From positions 124,001 through 188,000 of the forward strand of contig CAJTEA010000004.1 of the NCBI GenBank assembly GCA_910575265.1: a DNA stretch of 64,000 nt, given 5' to 3'. Position 1 is the first letter of the stretch; every line of letters begins with the position of its first letter. Shown piece after piece: positions 52,064-60,664 of the stretch. The notes under the pieces were generated by a model that saw only the letters and a program-made list of their open reading frames with translations, searched no databases and was not told where the DNA came from. The translations under genes were made by a program, and so were the position numbers. Origin of the DNA: Oscillospiraceae bacterium. Lineage in GTDB: Bacteria > Bacillota > Clostridia > Oscillospirales > Oscillospiraceae.

Positions 52064-53101
52064 TCACAGGACGGGGGTGACGGCTGTTCCCCTCACTGAC
52101 GGCATCCCAGATAAACCGTCACCGCTGTCAACGCCGTCACCCCTCGAAAGGACGATGCGTCGCCCCGCCTTGGTGCGGCGGTACACATAGCGGACGTTAT
52201 TCTGGCGCAGGACGGTGGCGTGGTACTCATTCAGCAGCTTTGTGATGACGTTGGACGCAGTGTCTGTTTCCCCCATCTGCGTCAAAAGTTCGGTAGCGGT
52301 GCCCGACCACTCCCGCCGTCCCTCCATAAAAGCCACCAGCCGAAAAAGAATGGGCGGCACCTCTGCCGCCGCAAGCTGTTCCTGGGATTTCCGCTCCACC
52401 AGCTCCCAACTGCAATCACGAAAGCGCAGGGTGAACTCCTGGTACTCAATGTCCCTGCCGATGGCGTAGAGAGCGGCGGTGTCGGATGCCCGGTGTTCCT
52501 TTTCCAGCACAAAGGTGGCGTCCGCACTGCCCGTCAGCCCGGTTGTACCGGATACCCGATTGAAAATGTCGCTGTCCCCCTGCTTGCGGATATGGTGGAC
52601 GACCACTACCGCCAGGGCGTGCCTGTCCGCGAAATCCTTGAGCAGCGATATGTCCCCGTAGTCGTTGGCATAGGCGTTGTCCTTGGACGCGGTGCGTATC
52701 TTCTGCAAGGTATCTATGACGATCAGCCGGGTGCCGGGGTGCTCTTTGAGATAGTCCTCCAACTGGCCCACCAGACCGTCCGTCAGCTTGCAGCTTGCCA
52801 CGGCGAAGCGCAGGCGCTCGCTGGCTTCATCGGTCAGACGAAACAGCCTGTCCTGGATGCGGTAAAAGGTGTCCTCCAAACACAGGTACAGCACGTCCCC
52901 CGGTGTGGTCGGCAGCTCCCACAGGGGCCTGCCCTCCGACACGCACAGGCACAGCTTCAGCATGAGCCAGCTTTTCCCGATCTTTTGCGCCCCGCAGAAC
53001 AGGGTCAGGCCAGTGGGGATCAGGCCGTCCACCACGAAACTGGGCTTGTCAAGCGGCTGGTAGAGCAACGTGTCCGCGTCCACCGTTTTCAGCTTCTTCA
53101 T
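52064..53101 (-). CDS. RepA-like AAA ATPase (mobile-element type)
   Basis: 345 residues, RecA-fold ATPase of the AAA_25/RepA helicase type: Walker A FCGAQKIGKSWLMLKL near 38-52, Walker B RLIVIDTLQKIRT near 125, and the HHIRK sensor block near 170. Such proteins occur in integrative elements and plasmids of gut Clostridia next to replication or mobilisation genes. Those are absent here, and flanking DNA holds no integrase, so it is likely a remnant. The C-terminus runs into low-complexity GDGVDSGDGLSG coding. Confidence 0.75.
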   Translation of the reverse strand: MKKLKTVDADTLLYQPLDKPSFVVDGLIPTGLTLFCGAQKIGKSWLMLKLCLCVSEGRPLWELPTTPGDVLYLCLEDTFYRIQDRLFRLTDEASERLRFAVASCKLTDGLVGQLEDYLKEHPGTRLIVIDTLQKIRTASKDNAYANDYGDISLLKDFADRHALAVVVVHHIRKQGDSDIFNRVSGTTGLTGSADATFVLEKEHRASDTAALYAIGRDIEYQEFTLRFRDCSWELVERKSQEQLAAAEVPPILFRLVAFMEGRREWSGTATELLTQMGETDTASNVITKLLNEYHATVLRQNNVRYVYRRTKAGRRIVLSRGDGVDSGDGLSGMPSVRGTAVTPVL

Positions 53102-53415
53102 AGCGGCACCTCCCCCGGCGTTTTTTCCTGATATGAAACATAAGCGGTTTCCTCCTTTGAAAATTCACACCCCGCATTGCGGGATATGTAACGCAGACCG
53201 CCATACGGTTCCCCGCCCAACTCTGGCCGGGTTTTCTCTGCCGGCGCTATGTGCGAATTAAGCAGCAGGTACGCTCATGTCATGGCACACTATCTACTGC
53301 GGCAGGTATCTCTCTGACGGCTGCTATTCAGTTTTCAAAAGAGGAATGTCGTTCCATCTGTTTACTCACGAATAGCCGCTTTTGAAAGTCTACTCCGCAA
53401 AATTTCCAGAGGAAA
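53102..53415. other. Intergenic stretch, no gene seen
   Basis: About 310 bases between the ATPase start and the terminator of the leftward cluster. I see no ribosome site with an open frame and no tRNA fold. Confidence 0.5.
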
Positions 53416-53461
53416 TAAAAAAGCGCCTGCCCTTGGCCCAAAGGCCATAGGCAAGCGCCTG
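53416..53461 (-). terminator. Terminator of the M20/transporter/DUF554 cluster
   Basis: On the minus strand GCGCTTGCC ... GGCAGGCGC (one G-T pair) with an inner GGCC/GGCC pair, then TTTTTT. Confidence 0.82.
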
Positions 53462-53495
53462 TTTCCTGTTTATGTTCTCTAAAAAAGTTTTACAT

Positions 53496-54182
53496 CTATC
53501 CTAAAACCGCATGCCATAGAGCTGAGATTGGCATAACCAAGATTAATGATGGTAACAGGCATGTTACACGCATCCGCTTAATTTCCGCAATCCGCAACCC
53601 GGTTACTAAAGCGATTACACCGCCACAAGCGCTAAAGTCGGCAAGCATATAGGCATTTGTACAGGGCATAATGAAACCAGCGCAGAAAAATAACAGCAAA
53701 TACAGTGCCAACTGTGGTATAGCAATCAGTACGACACTAGCTCCCAAATTAGCGGCAAAAATGGCACCTCCCGCAAAGTCCAGTATCCCTTTTGTCAGAA
53801 TAAGGGATGCGTCCCCCGTCAGACCTTCAGTCATAGCCCCCATCAGGCCCAAACTGCCCGAGCACATCAACACCATCACACTGATGTAACGCTGAATGAA
53901 ATCCTTGTCCTCTTTACCGTGGCTGATTCGTATAGACAACTGTTCCAGATGCTCATCCAGCTTTAGCCCCTCGCCGATAATTGCTCCCAAAATAAGCGCC
54001 AACATCACGGGTGAGAGGGATTGCGTCTGTCCAATCAGATTCACGCCCACGGCAATGGAAGTGACCCCAAAAAATTTTGATAGATAGTCACGGATCCGCT
54101 GGGGGAAATAGATTCCTCCAATGCTCCCCAGCAGTCCGCCCAATGCCAGACAGGCGCAGTCAATAATAATTCCGCAAGGCAT
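53496..54182 (-). CDS. DUF554 family membrane protein
   Basis: 228 residues with about seven helices and the DUF554 signatures: an N-terminal GGLLGSIGG, GVNLIGQTQSL, LGAIIGEGLKLDEHLEQL and LTKGILDFAGGAIFAANLGA. The family (YdfK-like) has no proven function; a transport role is suspected. It lies 13 bases after the transporter gene and is last in the cluster with the M20 amidohydrolase. Confidence 0.85.
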   Translation of the reverse strand: MPCGIIIDCACLALGGLLGSIGGIYFPQRIRDYLSKFFGVTSIAVGVNLIGQTQSLSPVMLALILGAIIGEGLKLDEHLEQLSIRISHGKEDKDFIQRYISVMVLMCSGSLGLMGAMTEGLTGDASLILTKGILDFAGGAIFAANLGASVVLIAIPQLALYLLLFFCAGFIMPCTNAYMLADFSACGGVIALVTGLRIAEIKRMRVTCLLPSLILVMPISALWHAVLG

Positions 54183-54195
54183 ATAAACCGCTCCC

Positions 54196-55359
54196 TTAGA
54201 CCAGCTTTACCACATAGCTGGCAATGATAACGGATGCAATGGTTACCGTGGCGATACCAGCGGTGACAATTTTAGGCACCAGATAATTATTTAACGCGGA
54301 ACGTTCTTCGTCATTGGAGCCACAGGCCTTGGCCACATCTTGAGAGATGAACAGGGTTGTGGGAAACCCATACATGCAGGTCAAACTCATCGCAATAGCC
54401 AGATAGGGATTCGTCTTGGTAAATTTAGCGATAACGATAGAAACCAAGCCGGCGAACAGACTGCCCAGCCCCAGAACAACCAGGATGGGAACGATCATTC
54501 CCAGTACGTCCTGGGGTGTAATATAGGAAAAACTTTCAAACAGGCTGGCCAGAATCAGGACCAGGAACAGGCTGGAGCAGCCGGTTTTTGCCATAGCGTT
54601 TTCCTCTAAAAGCCCAAGCTGAGTGAAGATCAGGCCGATAAACATGGCCATAACCATATAGTGGACTATGCCATTAGTGAATCCCGCCAGGAAATTGGCC
54701 AGGGCGGCAGCCACGGCTAACTTAGCCAGGATAATGATGCTGGTGCCCATAGACTGTGGGAGCTGAAGCGGCTTTTTCTTTTCCCTCGTGGCCTCCGTTA
54801 CCGCACCGCCATACAGCGCCAGGTTGTTCTTGTCCTTTAGGAAATCCTTGGCGGCCCTGCGCATCATAATGGTGGAAAGAGGGAGTCCCACCAGGGTTTG
54901 TACGGTTAAAAGCATATTGCACAGGGCCGACAAGTACTCCCGCCCGTCGGCGTTGAAATGATCCCGCATAATGATAACCGCGGAGATGGAGCCGGCAAAT
55001 ACTGGAGCACCGGCCGCAGCTTGTTCTTGGCCGATGATCAGCGAACCAACTAGGATAATGCCCGCTACACCCACGATCACGGAAACCACGCTGATAATAA
55101 TAGTTTTCCACTGACGGATCAGCTCCGTCAAATTAATTGTAGAGCCCACGCCGGCAATCAGGATTCCGCTGATAACTGAGCCGATGACATTCAGTCCTGC
55201 ATCAGCCACCAGCGTTTTGGGAAATCCCAGCCAGAAAAAGAGAAGCATCAGAATTGCGCCGACCAGCGGCTGAGACAAAATAGCGTTTGTTTTTGCGGAA
55301 CAGAATTCGCCGATGGCGAAAATGACCAAAACAATGGCCAAAGCGTAAATAGCTGTCAA
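54196..55359 (-). CDS. About 10-TM transporter-like membrane protein
   Basis: 387 residues from TTG 55359 (LTAIYALAIVLVIFAIGEF), chosen because AAAGGAG lies 8 bases upstream; the open frame continues into the upstream gene's end without a ribosome site. About ten hydrophobic helices with two inverted-looking halves, and a cytoplasmic loop near 185-205 (GAVTEATREKKKPLQL). A Gly-rich GVGSTINLTELI block near 75 and TCMYGFPTTLF near 335 recall ion-coupled carriers of the ESS/GltS type, but I cannot assign the family. Its neighbour is an M20 amidohydrolase, so a cleaved amide or peptide product may be the substrate. Confidence 0.7.
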   Translation of the reverse strand: MTAIYALAIVLVIFAIGEFCSAKTNAILSQPLVGAILMLLFFWLGFPKTLVADAGLNVIGSVISGILIAGVGSTINLTELIRQWKTIIISVVSVIVGVAGIILVGSLIIGQEQAAAGAPVFAGSISAVIIMRDHFNADGREYLSALCNMLLTVQTLVGLPLSTIMMRRAAKDFLKDKNNLALYGGAVTEATREKKKPLQLPQSMGTSIIILAKLAVAAALANFLAGFTNGIVHYMVMAMFIGLIFTQLGLLEENAMAKTGCSSLFLVLILASLFESFSYITPQDVLGMIVPILVVLGLGSLFAGLVSIVIAKFTKTNPYLAIAMSLTCMYGFPTTLFISQDVAKACGSNDEERSALNNYLVPKIVTAGIATVTIASVIIASYVVKLV

Positions 55360-55379
55360 AAAAATCTCTCCTTTATTAT

Positions 55380-56549
55380 TCAGCGGCGCAGCCACTCATA
55401 GGCGCAATGGGCCAGCAGAGCGGCACCTGTGGTTAATATCTTCTCATTGTAACGAACATACGGGTTATGGTTGGGATAACATTTGCCCTCCTCTGGACAG
55501 CACCCAAGCAGAAACATGACAGACGGGACCTGCTGGCTGTAGAAGCCGAAATCGTCGGAAACCTGAAGTCGATAATTCGGTTGGGTGACAAATTCTGTGC
55601 CAAAGCTGGTTAAACATTCCGCCAGCGCTTCCGCTAGGCCGGGATCGTTGTATGTACAGGGACAGTGCTCCGTAAAGCGCAGCTGAGCCGATGCACCCAA
55701 AGCCTGGGCAGTGTAAGTGACTGCTTGCTTCATACGCTCCTGAATGGTACGACACAGCTGGTTGTCAAAGGTACGCAGCGTGCCCCAGAGTCGGGCCTGA
55801 TCGGGGATGATGTTTGTTGCGCTGCCAGATTCCATCTGGCATACATTCAATACTACGTTTTGATCCGGAGGAACTGCCTTTACTTGGAGCGACTGAAGAG
55901 CCAGGATGATGTGGGCTGCCGTGCTGATGGGATCTATGGCCAGGTGGGGGGACGCGGCGTGCCCTCCCTTTCCGGCCACCTCAATTTCGAACATATCGGT
56001 GGAGGAAAGGATCGTTCCTTTTGGATAATATAGATGTCCGACAGGCAGTGTAGGCATCACATGAATCCCCAGAACAGCATCTACTCTGGGATGCTCCAGG
56101 GTCCCGGCTCGCAGCATGGCCGCGGCACCCTCCAATGTTTCCTCGCCCGCCTGAAAGATCAGTTTGACCTGTCCGGCTAGTTCTGGTTCCCGCTCTTTCA
56201 ACAGTTGGGCGGCTCCCAAAAGAAGTGTGGTGTGCAAATCGTGACCGCAGGTATGGGCACATCCAGGTACTTGAGACGCGAAGGGTTCTCCGCTTTTCTC
56301 CTCCATGGGTAGAGCATCCATATCCACACGCAACAGAATTCTTTTTCCTGTGTCCGTACCTGCCTGGGTTACTAGTCCAGCTCCTGGGATTTCCTGAACC
56401 GAATAGCCCAGATCTTCCAGCCGACCTTTTACATAGGCAGAGGTTTTGGGAAGCTGAGTTCCAAGTTCCGGACACTGGTGTAACGTACGTCGGTTTTTGG
56501 AGAGTGATTCCTTCAGTTCCAGGCTTCGTGTAAGAAAATCATGTTTCAT
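55380..56549 (-). CDS. M20 family amidohydrolase/aminoacylase
   Basis: 389 residues from ATG 56549 (MKHDFLTRSLELKES), with GGAGG 7 bases upstream. Metal and catalytic residues: LRVDMDALPMEE, CAHTCGHDLHTTLLLG near 100-115, QAGEETLEGAAAML near 135. This is the M20D amidohydrolase pattern (hippurate hydrolase, IAA-amino-acid hydrolase, N-acyl-amino-acid deacylase). It is co-directional with a membrane carrier and DUF554 and follows a LysR gene. Confidence 0.93.
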   Translation of the reverse strand: MKHDFLTRSLELKESLSKNRRTLHQCPELGTQLPKTSAYVKGRLEDLGYSVQEIPGAGLVTQAGTDTGKRILLRVDMDALPMEEKSGEPFASQVPGCAHTCGHDLHTTLLLGAAQLLKEREPELAGQVKLIFQAGEETLEGAAAMLRAGTLEHPRVDAVLGIHVMPTLPVGHLYYPKGTILSSTDMFEIEVAGKGGHAASPHLAIDPISTAAHIILALQSLQVKAVPPDQNVVLNVCQMESGSATNIIPDQARLWGTLRTFDNQLCRTIQERMKQAVTYTAQALGASAQLRFTEHCPCTYNDPGLAEALAECLTSFGTEFVTQPNYRLQVSDDFGFYSQQVPSVMFLLGCCPEEGKCYPNHNPYVRYNEKILTTGAALLAHCAYEWLRR

Positions 56550-56665
56550 ACTCATACCTCCGCATTAGCTGGCCAGCCAATAAAATAAAAATCTCGCCAA
56601 GCAAATAATAGCATTAGCAAGATTTTTTGTACAATATTTATAATTTATACTTGTATAAATCAGAT

Positions 56666-57577
56666 TTATACTGCCTGTTGGATAAAATCGGATAGAAGCT
56701 GGCTTTGTTTATTCAGGGGCCGTTTTCTGGTAAAAACAACTGCTACGTTATACTGGCAGGGTGGGTCAAAGGGTAGCAGTATGCAGGAATTGTGCCCTGA
56801 GGATTCCTTCTGGTACTGAGTGGGGGTGAACCAAGGATCGTAATAAGTTAATCCCACACCATCGTTGTTTTCAATATACCGGAAATAGGAATCCAGCATC
56901 ATGGAAGACATATGCGGCTTTAATTCAAGCACTCGGTTCGGATAGGCATCCTGCAGGATGCGAAAAATATAGCTGTCCATAGGGTCCTTGAGGGACAGCG
57001 AGATCAGAGGTTGACGCTCAAATTCTTCCAATGTTACCGCCGGAGCCTGGCTGATCAGGTTCTGTTTGCTTACACACACTCGTAGTTCTCCCTGAAATAG
57101 AGGACGGATCACCAGATTTTTTTCTAAATCTTTGGAGACAGCTACAACACCCAGATCCAACTCACCATTTTCCAGTTGTTTTGCGATAGCGGGCGTAGGG
57201 CTCTCGTTTTCCATCACGGTGATACCGGGGTATTGATTCCGAAAACGACTGAGTATGGTCGAAAGGGATGAGCGAATTTGAACTGCGTAGCCAATACGCA
57301 CCCGCTCCTCTCTCCGGCGCAGGAAAGCGTGTATCTCTTGCTCGGTTTCTTCCAATGTCTGGATAAGATAGCGGGCCCTTTGCAGCACAAACGCTCCTTC
57401 CGGTGTGGGTGTAAATTCTCCCCGGCAGCGGTCAATCAGGCAGACATTCAGTTCATTTTCCAGGTCCCGAACCGCTATAGTGACAGAAGGCTGGGTTACA
57501 TGGAGGATTTGTGCTGCTTTGGTAAAACTCTTTTCCCGGCAAACAGCTTCAAAATAAGTTAACTTTCGGAAATCCAT
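56666..57577 (-). CDS. LysR-family transcriptional regulator
   Basis: 303 residues from ATG 57577 (MDFRKLTYFEAVCREKSFTK). The N-terminal winged helix has the LysR pattern AAQILHVTQPSVTIAVRDLE; the effector-binding domain starts near 90 (RIGYAVQIRSSLSTILSRF). It probably controls the adjacent M20/transporter cluster, although it is co-directional rather than divergent. An ATG at 57589 abuts the ribosome site and is less likely. Confidence 0.93.
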   Translation of the reverse strand: MDFRKLTYFEAVCREKSFTKAAQILHVTQPSVTIAVRDLENELNVCLIDRCRGEFTPTPEGAFVLQRARYLIQTLEETEQEIHAFLRRREERVRIGYAVQIRSSLSTILSRFRNQYPGITVMENESPTPAIAKQLENGELDLGVVAVSKDLEKNLVIRPLFQGELRVCVSKQNLISQAPAVTLEEFERQPLISLSLKDPMDSYIFRILQDAYPNRVLELKPHMSSMMLDSYFRYIENNDGVGLTYYDPWFTPTQYQKESSGHNSCILLPFDPPCQYNVAVVFTRKRPLNKQSQLLSDFIQQAV

Positions 57578-58146
57578 TGCCTGTTCCATCCTCCCCACTA
57601 AGATATCACACCATAATCATACATAAAGATCAAGTAAAGTCAAGTGCAAAATAAGTTGACCTATGTCAGGGAAAGCAGGGGCAAACACTTTCATCTTCGC
57701 CTGTTACTCAGAAGACGCCGCTATGCTTATCTGGTTGATAATCATGAAAATATAATACTGTACATAAATAGGGTCTGCTCCGCAAGTCAGAATATATTGA
57801 AAACAGTGCATTTCAAGGCAGAATGATGTAAAATAGGCGCAAGGAAATTTGAGAAAAAACATGGAAAAGCTTGCGCTTATGGGGCGGAGGAGCGGTATAC
57901 AGCGCGATTCGTGAACAATGGCTACCCTGCTCACCCGGCACGGACGGCGTTAGGCGCGCTGCTGACCGGCCGAACCGGCCGGTTCCGGCGTTCCAGGCCC
58001 TGGCGGAGTATTGGCTGGGTATGATCGGGGTGGATCTGGCAGAGCGGGGAGAGCTGTCATACGAGGAAATGTGGAAACAATTTAGCGTATTTTGAATAAG
58101 GCAACCGTTTGCCAAATATTTTGTTGATGGCTAAAAGAGATAAAAG
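57578..58146. other. Mostly non-coding stretch with a gene fragment
   Basis: Low-GC DNA upstream of the LysR gene, then a GC-rich patch (57871-58095) that encodes a short fragment described separately. No RNA gene recognised. Confidence 0.4.
57871..58095 (+). pseudogene. Orphan 3' gene fragment
   Basis: The second half of this short frame (FQALAEYWLGMIGVDLAERG then ELSYEEMWKQFSVF) looks like a genuine protein C-terminus, while the first half does not. No ribosome site precedes it. Origin not recognised; probably a deletion remnant. Confidence 0.35.
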
Positions 58147-58186
58147 GAGTGCTCACAAGAGGGAATTGTGAGCACTCTTTTTGTTT
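58147..58186. terminator. Bidirectional terminator
   Basis: GAGTGCTCACAA / TTGTGAGCACTC perfect 12-bp stem with T-runs on both sides. It ends the M29-like gene on the minus strand. Confidence 0.88.
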
Positions 58187-58216
58187 GCGGAAAGAAAAAG
58201 GGGGAGTATTATATCA

Positions 58217-59257
58217 TCAGGGATGAAGTTTCTGTGCCATTTCGACCAGGTCGGGATGCACTACCTTGCCGCAGTCCAGAACCTGTACGCCATCCAGCCA
58301 GACGGAGGTGTTCAGACAGATCCCGTCGCAGTGGGAGGCAGCGTTAACCCCGTCAGGAGGACAGTCGGCGGCGGGGAGGTAGCCGATGCCCCATTCGGTG
58401 CCACCCCACACCCGCTCGTCCTCCACGCAGTTACCGCAAAGGGTGGCCTTGGGATGGAAGCCATAGCAGACATGGGCCATCCGGCGCATAAGGGGATCAT
58501 GGAAGCCCTCCACCCACGCCTCAAATTTCTGGGCGTCCGCGCCGCCGGTGATCTCAGTCACGTAGCCCTTCTCAATTTTCAGGGCGATGGGGGTCTGAAG
58601 CAGGCCGTTAGAGGGGCAGAGGCTGCCGTCAAACACCAGAGTGCCGTGGAGTGTTTCCTCCCTGTGGAACCAGCAGATCTGTCCGGAGGGATAGGCGGTC
58701 CCGGGGACATCGGCGAGGCCCAATTCACAGTAGAAGGGACAGTTGGGGTCGTTGTCAAACTCCAGGTCTGTGCCGGCGGGAGAGGTCATTTTCACGTGTT
58801 TGGCGTGTTTAGTCATTTCGGTGACCTTCCGCTGGAAAGCAGCTAGAAGCTCAAAGTCCACATCGTTGAGCAGCCGGTTGGCCAGGCCAGGCTCAAAGCC
58901 GGGGAGGCTGAGGTGGCGCAGATTTTTATTGAGGCTCAGCGCAATCTCCTGCGCGCTGGAGTAGAGAATCCACATGCCGCCGAGCTCAATCCACACGTCG
59001 CTGTTCCCGATGGCCGCGCCAATGGATTGGTAGGGAACATCCTTGTCCGCATCCTTCCCCACGCCGCCGGGGGTGCGGTACCACAGGACGAGGGGCTTTC
59101 CGCCTGCGGCCAGCACAGCGCCAGCAATCGCGTTTGTCAGGCTTTCATCTGTGGAGCTGTCCGCGGTAATGGCGACAAGCTCGCCCTGCTTGACCTTACA
59201 CAGGTCATGAACGATCGCGAAGGCCGCCTGCCCCATTTCGAATTCCAAGGTCTTCAT
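58217..59257 (-). CDS. M29 aminopeptidase/NicX-like metalloenzyme
   Basis: 346 residues; AGGAGG before ATG 59257. The fold pattern fits the aminopeptidase T/M29 superfamily, which also contains 2,5-dihydroxypyridine 5,6-dioxygenase (NicX). N-terminal half: VKQGELVAITADSSTDESL and IGNSDVWIELGG. Candidate metal residues in the C-terminal half: Glu in WGGTEWGIGYL, His in CYGFHPKATLCGN near 266, and His-x-Asp in AASHCDGICLN near 310. It is divergent from pucR-permease-M20, which suggests degradation of an imported N-containing compound. I cannot tell peptidase from dioxygenase by sequence alone. Confidence 0.7.
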   Translation of the reverse strand: MKTLEFEMGQAAFAIVHDLCKVKQGELVAITADSSTDESLTNAIAGAVLAAGGKPLVLWYRTPGGVGKDADKDVPYQSIGAAIGNSDVWIELGGMWILYSSAQEIALSLNKNLRHLSLPGFEPGLANRLLNDVDFELLAAFQRKVTEMTKHAKHVKMTSPAGTDLEFDNDPNCPFYCELGLADVPGTAYPSGQICWFHREETLHGTLVFDGSLCPSNGLLQTPIALKIEKGYVTEITGGADAQKFEAWVEGFHDPLMRRMAHVCYGFHPKATLCGNCVEDERVWGGTEWGIGYLPAADCPPDGVNAASHCDGICLNTSVWLDGVQVLDCGKVVHPDLVEMAQKLHP

Positions 59258-59284
59258 ACTGTTTCCTCCTAAATTTTATTTATG

Positions 59285-59313
59285 TTGAATTTGCTTTGAT
59301 AAACTGATAAAAT
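59285..59313 (+). promoter_or_regulatory. Promoter of the pucR-like gene
   Basis: TTGAAT (59285-59290), 17-base spacer, TAAAAT (59308-59313), in the 87-base region shared with the divergent M29-like gene. Confidence 0.7.
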
Positions 59314-59344
59314 GACAGCCAGAAACGAATAAGGAGGCGCTCCT

Positions 59345-60478
59345 ATGGCTATTACAGTTGCTGAATTGCTGAGGCTCTCTCTGTTTAAAACCGCGCGCCT
59401 GATTTCCGGGAAAGATGGCCTCGCCCGCCGCGTTGAGCAGATTTCAGTTTTTGACTGTCCGTTTACGCCTGAAGACGCGAATATCATTTCAAAGGGAGAC
59501 GCCTTTATCTCCGGCCTGTACCAGTTTCGCGAGAACCCCCACACCCTTGTGGAATTTGTCCGGTTTTTATATCTGACCGAAACGAGCTGTCTTTTGGTGA
59601 CAGATGAAAATATAGACCTGTTTACGGGAGATGTATTAGATGTGCTCTCCCGGATTCCCTATCCAATCATCAGCTTTCCCAAGCAGTACTCCTATGTGAA
59701 AATTATGGAGACTGTACGCAGCCAGATTTTTCAATATAACCGCGGCGGCTCAGCGGAGTGGGCGCTGCACACAATTCTGAACCAAAACATCAGCGGATTC
59801 GACCTGAGAGAGATGATTTATCAGCTGAATCCAAGCTTTGAGTCGAATATTGCCGTTCTATCGTTTTTTCCAAAGAAGACGCCGCTGTCTGGCGCGGCCA
59901 GCCTGGATGGGTTGCTGAAAAAGCAGGAGCTGTTTGTGTTTTACCAGCGTCACTGTATGATCCTTGCAAGTGATTCGGATAAGGGACTGCTCGCTTCGCG
60001 CGTCAAATATTTGAAAAGCAGCCTGCCCTCCCATGTCTCAGATGTGTACTGCGGGATCAGCCCGATTTATCCGCTGTATGACATCAAGCTGGCAATTTTA
60101 AACGCCAATTTTTTACTGACCAAATCCACCATCACTGGCAGCGACTTTTGTACGGCGGAGGCCTTTGACAGTCTTGACCTGTTGATTGCCTTCCGTTACG
60201 ATCAGGCGGTGCAGGACTACTATAAACGCCTTTACAACCTGATCCAAACCTTTGACAATGACGGCAATCTGGAATTGATTAAAACCATCCAGACCTTTAT
60301 CCTCTGTAAGGGCAGCTATAAGGAGACGGCAAAGAGCCTTTCCCAGCACGAGAATACGATCCGTTACCGCCTGAACCGGCTGCGCGGGCTTTTGGGCGTG
60401 GAGGACGATGTGATCCTGTTCCATGAGACGATGTCCGTTTTTGTCAAGCTCCACCTGCTTTTTTCCAAGACTGTGTGA
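59345..60478 (+). CDS. PucR-family transcriptional regulator
   Basis: 377 residues; AAGGAGG before ATG 59345. The N-terminal PucR ligand domain (about 5-125: TVAELLRLSLFKTARLISGK; KGDAFISGLYQFRENPHTL) and a C-terminal PucR helix-turn-helix (about 318-372: YKETAKSLSQHENTIRYRLN). PucR proteins usually control purine, nitrogen or amino-acid catabolism. It is followed by a terminator and the NCS1 permease gene. Confidence 0.9.
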   Translation: MAITVAELLRLSLFKTARLISGKDGLARRVEQISVFDCPFTPEDANIISKGDAFISGLYQFRENPHTLVEFVRFLYLTETSCLLVTDENIDLFTGDVLDVLSRIPYPIISFPKQYSYVKIMETVRSQIFQYNRGGSAEWALHTILNQNISGFDLREMIYQLNPSFESNIAVLSFFPKKTPLSGAASLDGLLKKQELFVFYQRHCMILASDSDKGLLASRVKYLKSSLPSHVSDVYCGISPIYPLYDIKLAILNANFLLTKSTITGSDFCTAEAFDSLDLLIAFRYDQAVQDYYKRLYNLIQTFDNDGNLELIKTIQTFILCKGSYKETAKSLSQHENTIRYRLNRLRGLLGVEDDVILFHETMSVFVKLHLLFSKTV

Positions 60479-60538
60479 AATGCGGAAGTTTTTGGTGAAC
60501 TGTGCCAAATTCTACTCCTTTATACCTGGAGTGTCATT

Positions 60539-60582
60539 GTAAAATCCCCAAAAATTAAAATGTAATTTTTGGGGATTTTCCT
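60539..60582 (+). terminator. Terminator after pucR-like gene
   Basis: AAAATCCCCAAAAATTA / TAATTTTTGGGGATTTT stem with T-run; also symmetric on the minus strand. Confidence 0.85.
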
Positions 60583-60612
60583 TTGCTTTTCCGCAGTAAA
60601 TAATTCTATAAT
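60583..60612 (+). promoter_or_regulatory. Promoter of the permease-peptidase operon
   Basis: TTGCTT (60583-60588), 18-base spacer, TATAAT (60607-60612), about 53 bases before the permease start. Confidence 0.7.
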
Positions 60613-60664
60613 GACAGCAGTTTTGTACCGTACAGACAAATTTTTATTATGGAGGGGAAGACAA

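Noticed and set aside
52064-53101. Plasmid replication origin near the RepA-like ATPase
   Set aside because: No iterons, no AT-rich origin and no other replication gene; surrounding genes are chromosomal.
60539-60582. Riboswitch or attenuator before the NCS1 permease
   Set aside because: The hairpin lies upstream of the permease promoter and directly after pucR, so it is a simple terminator.
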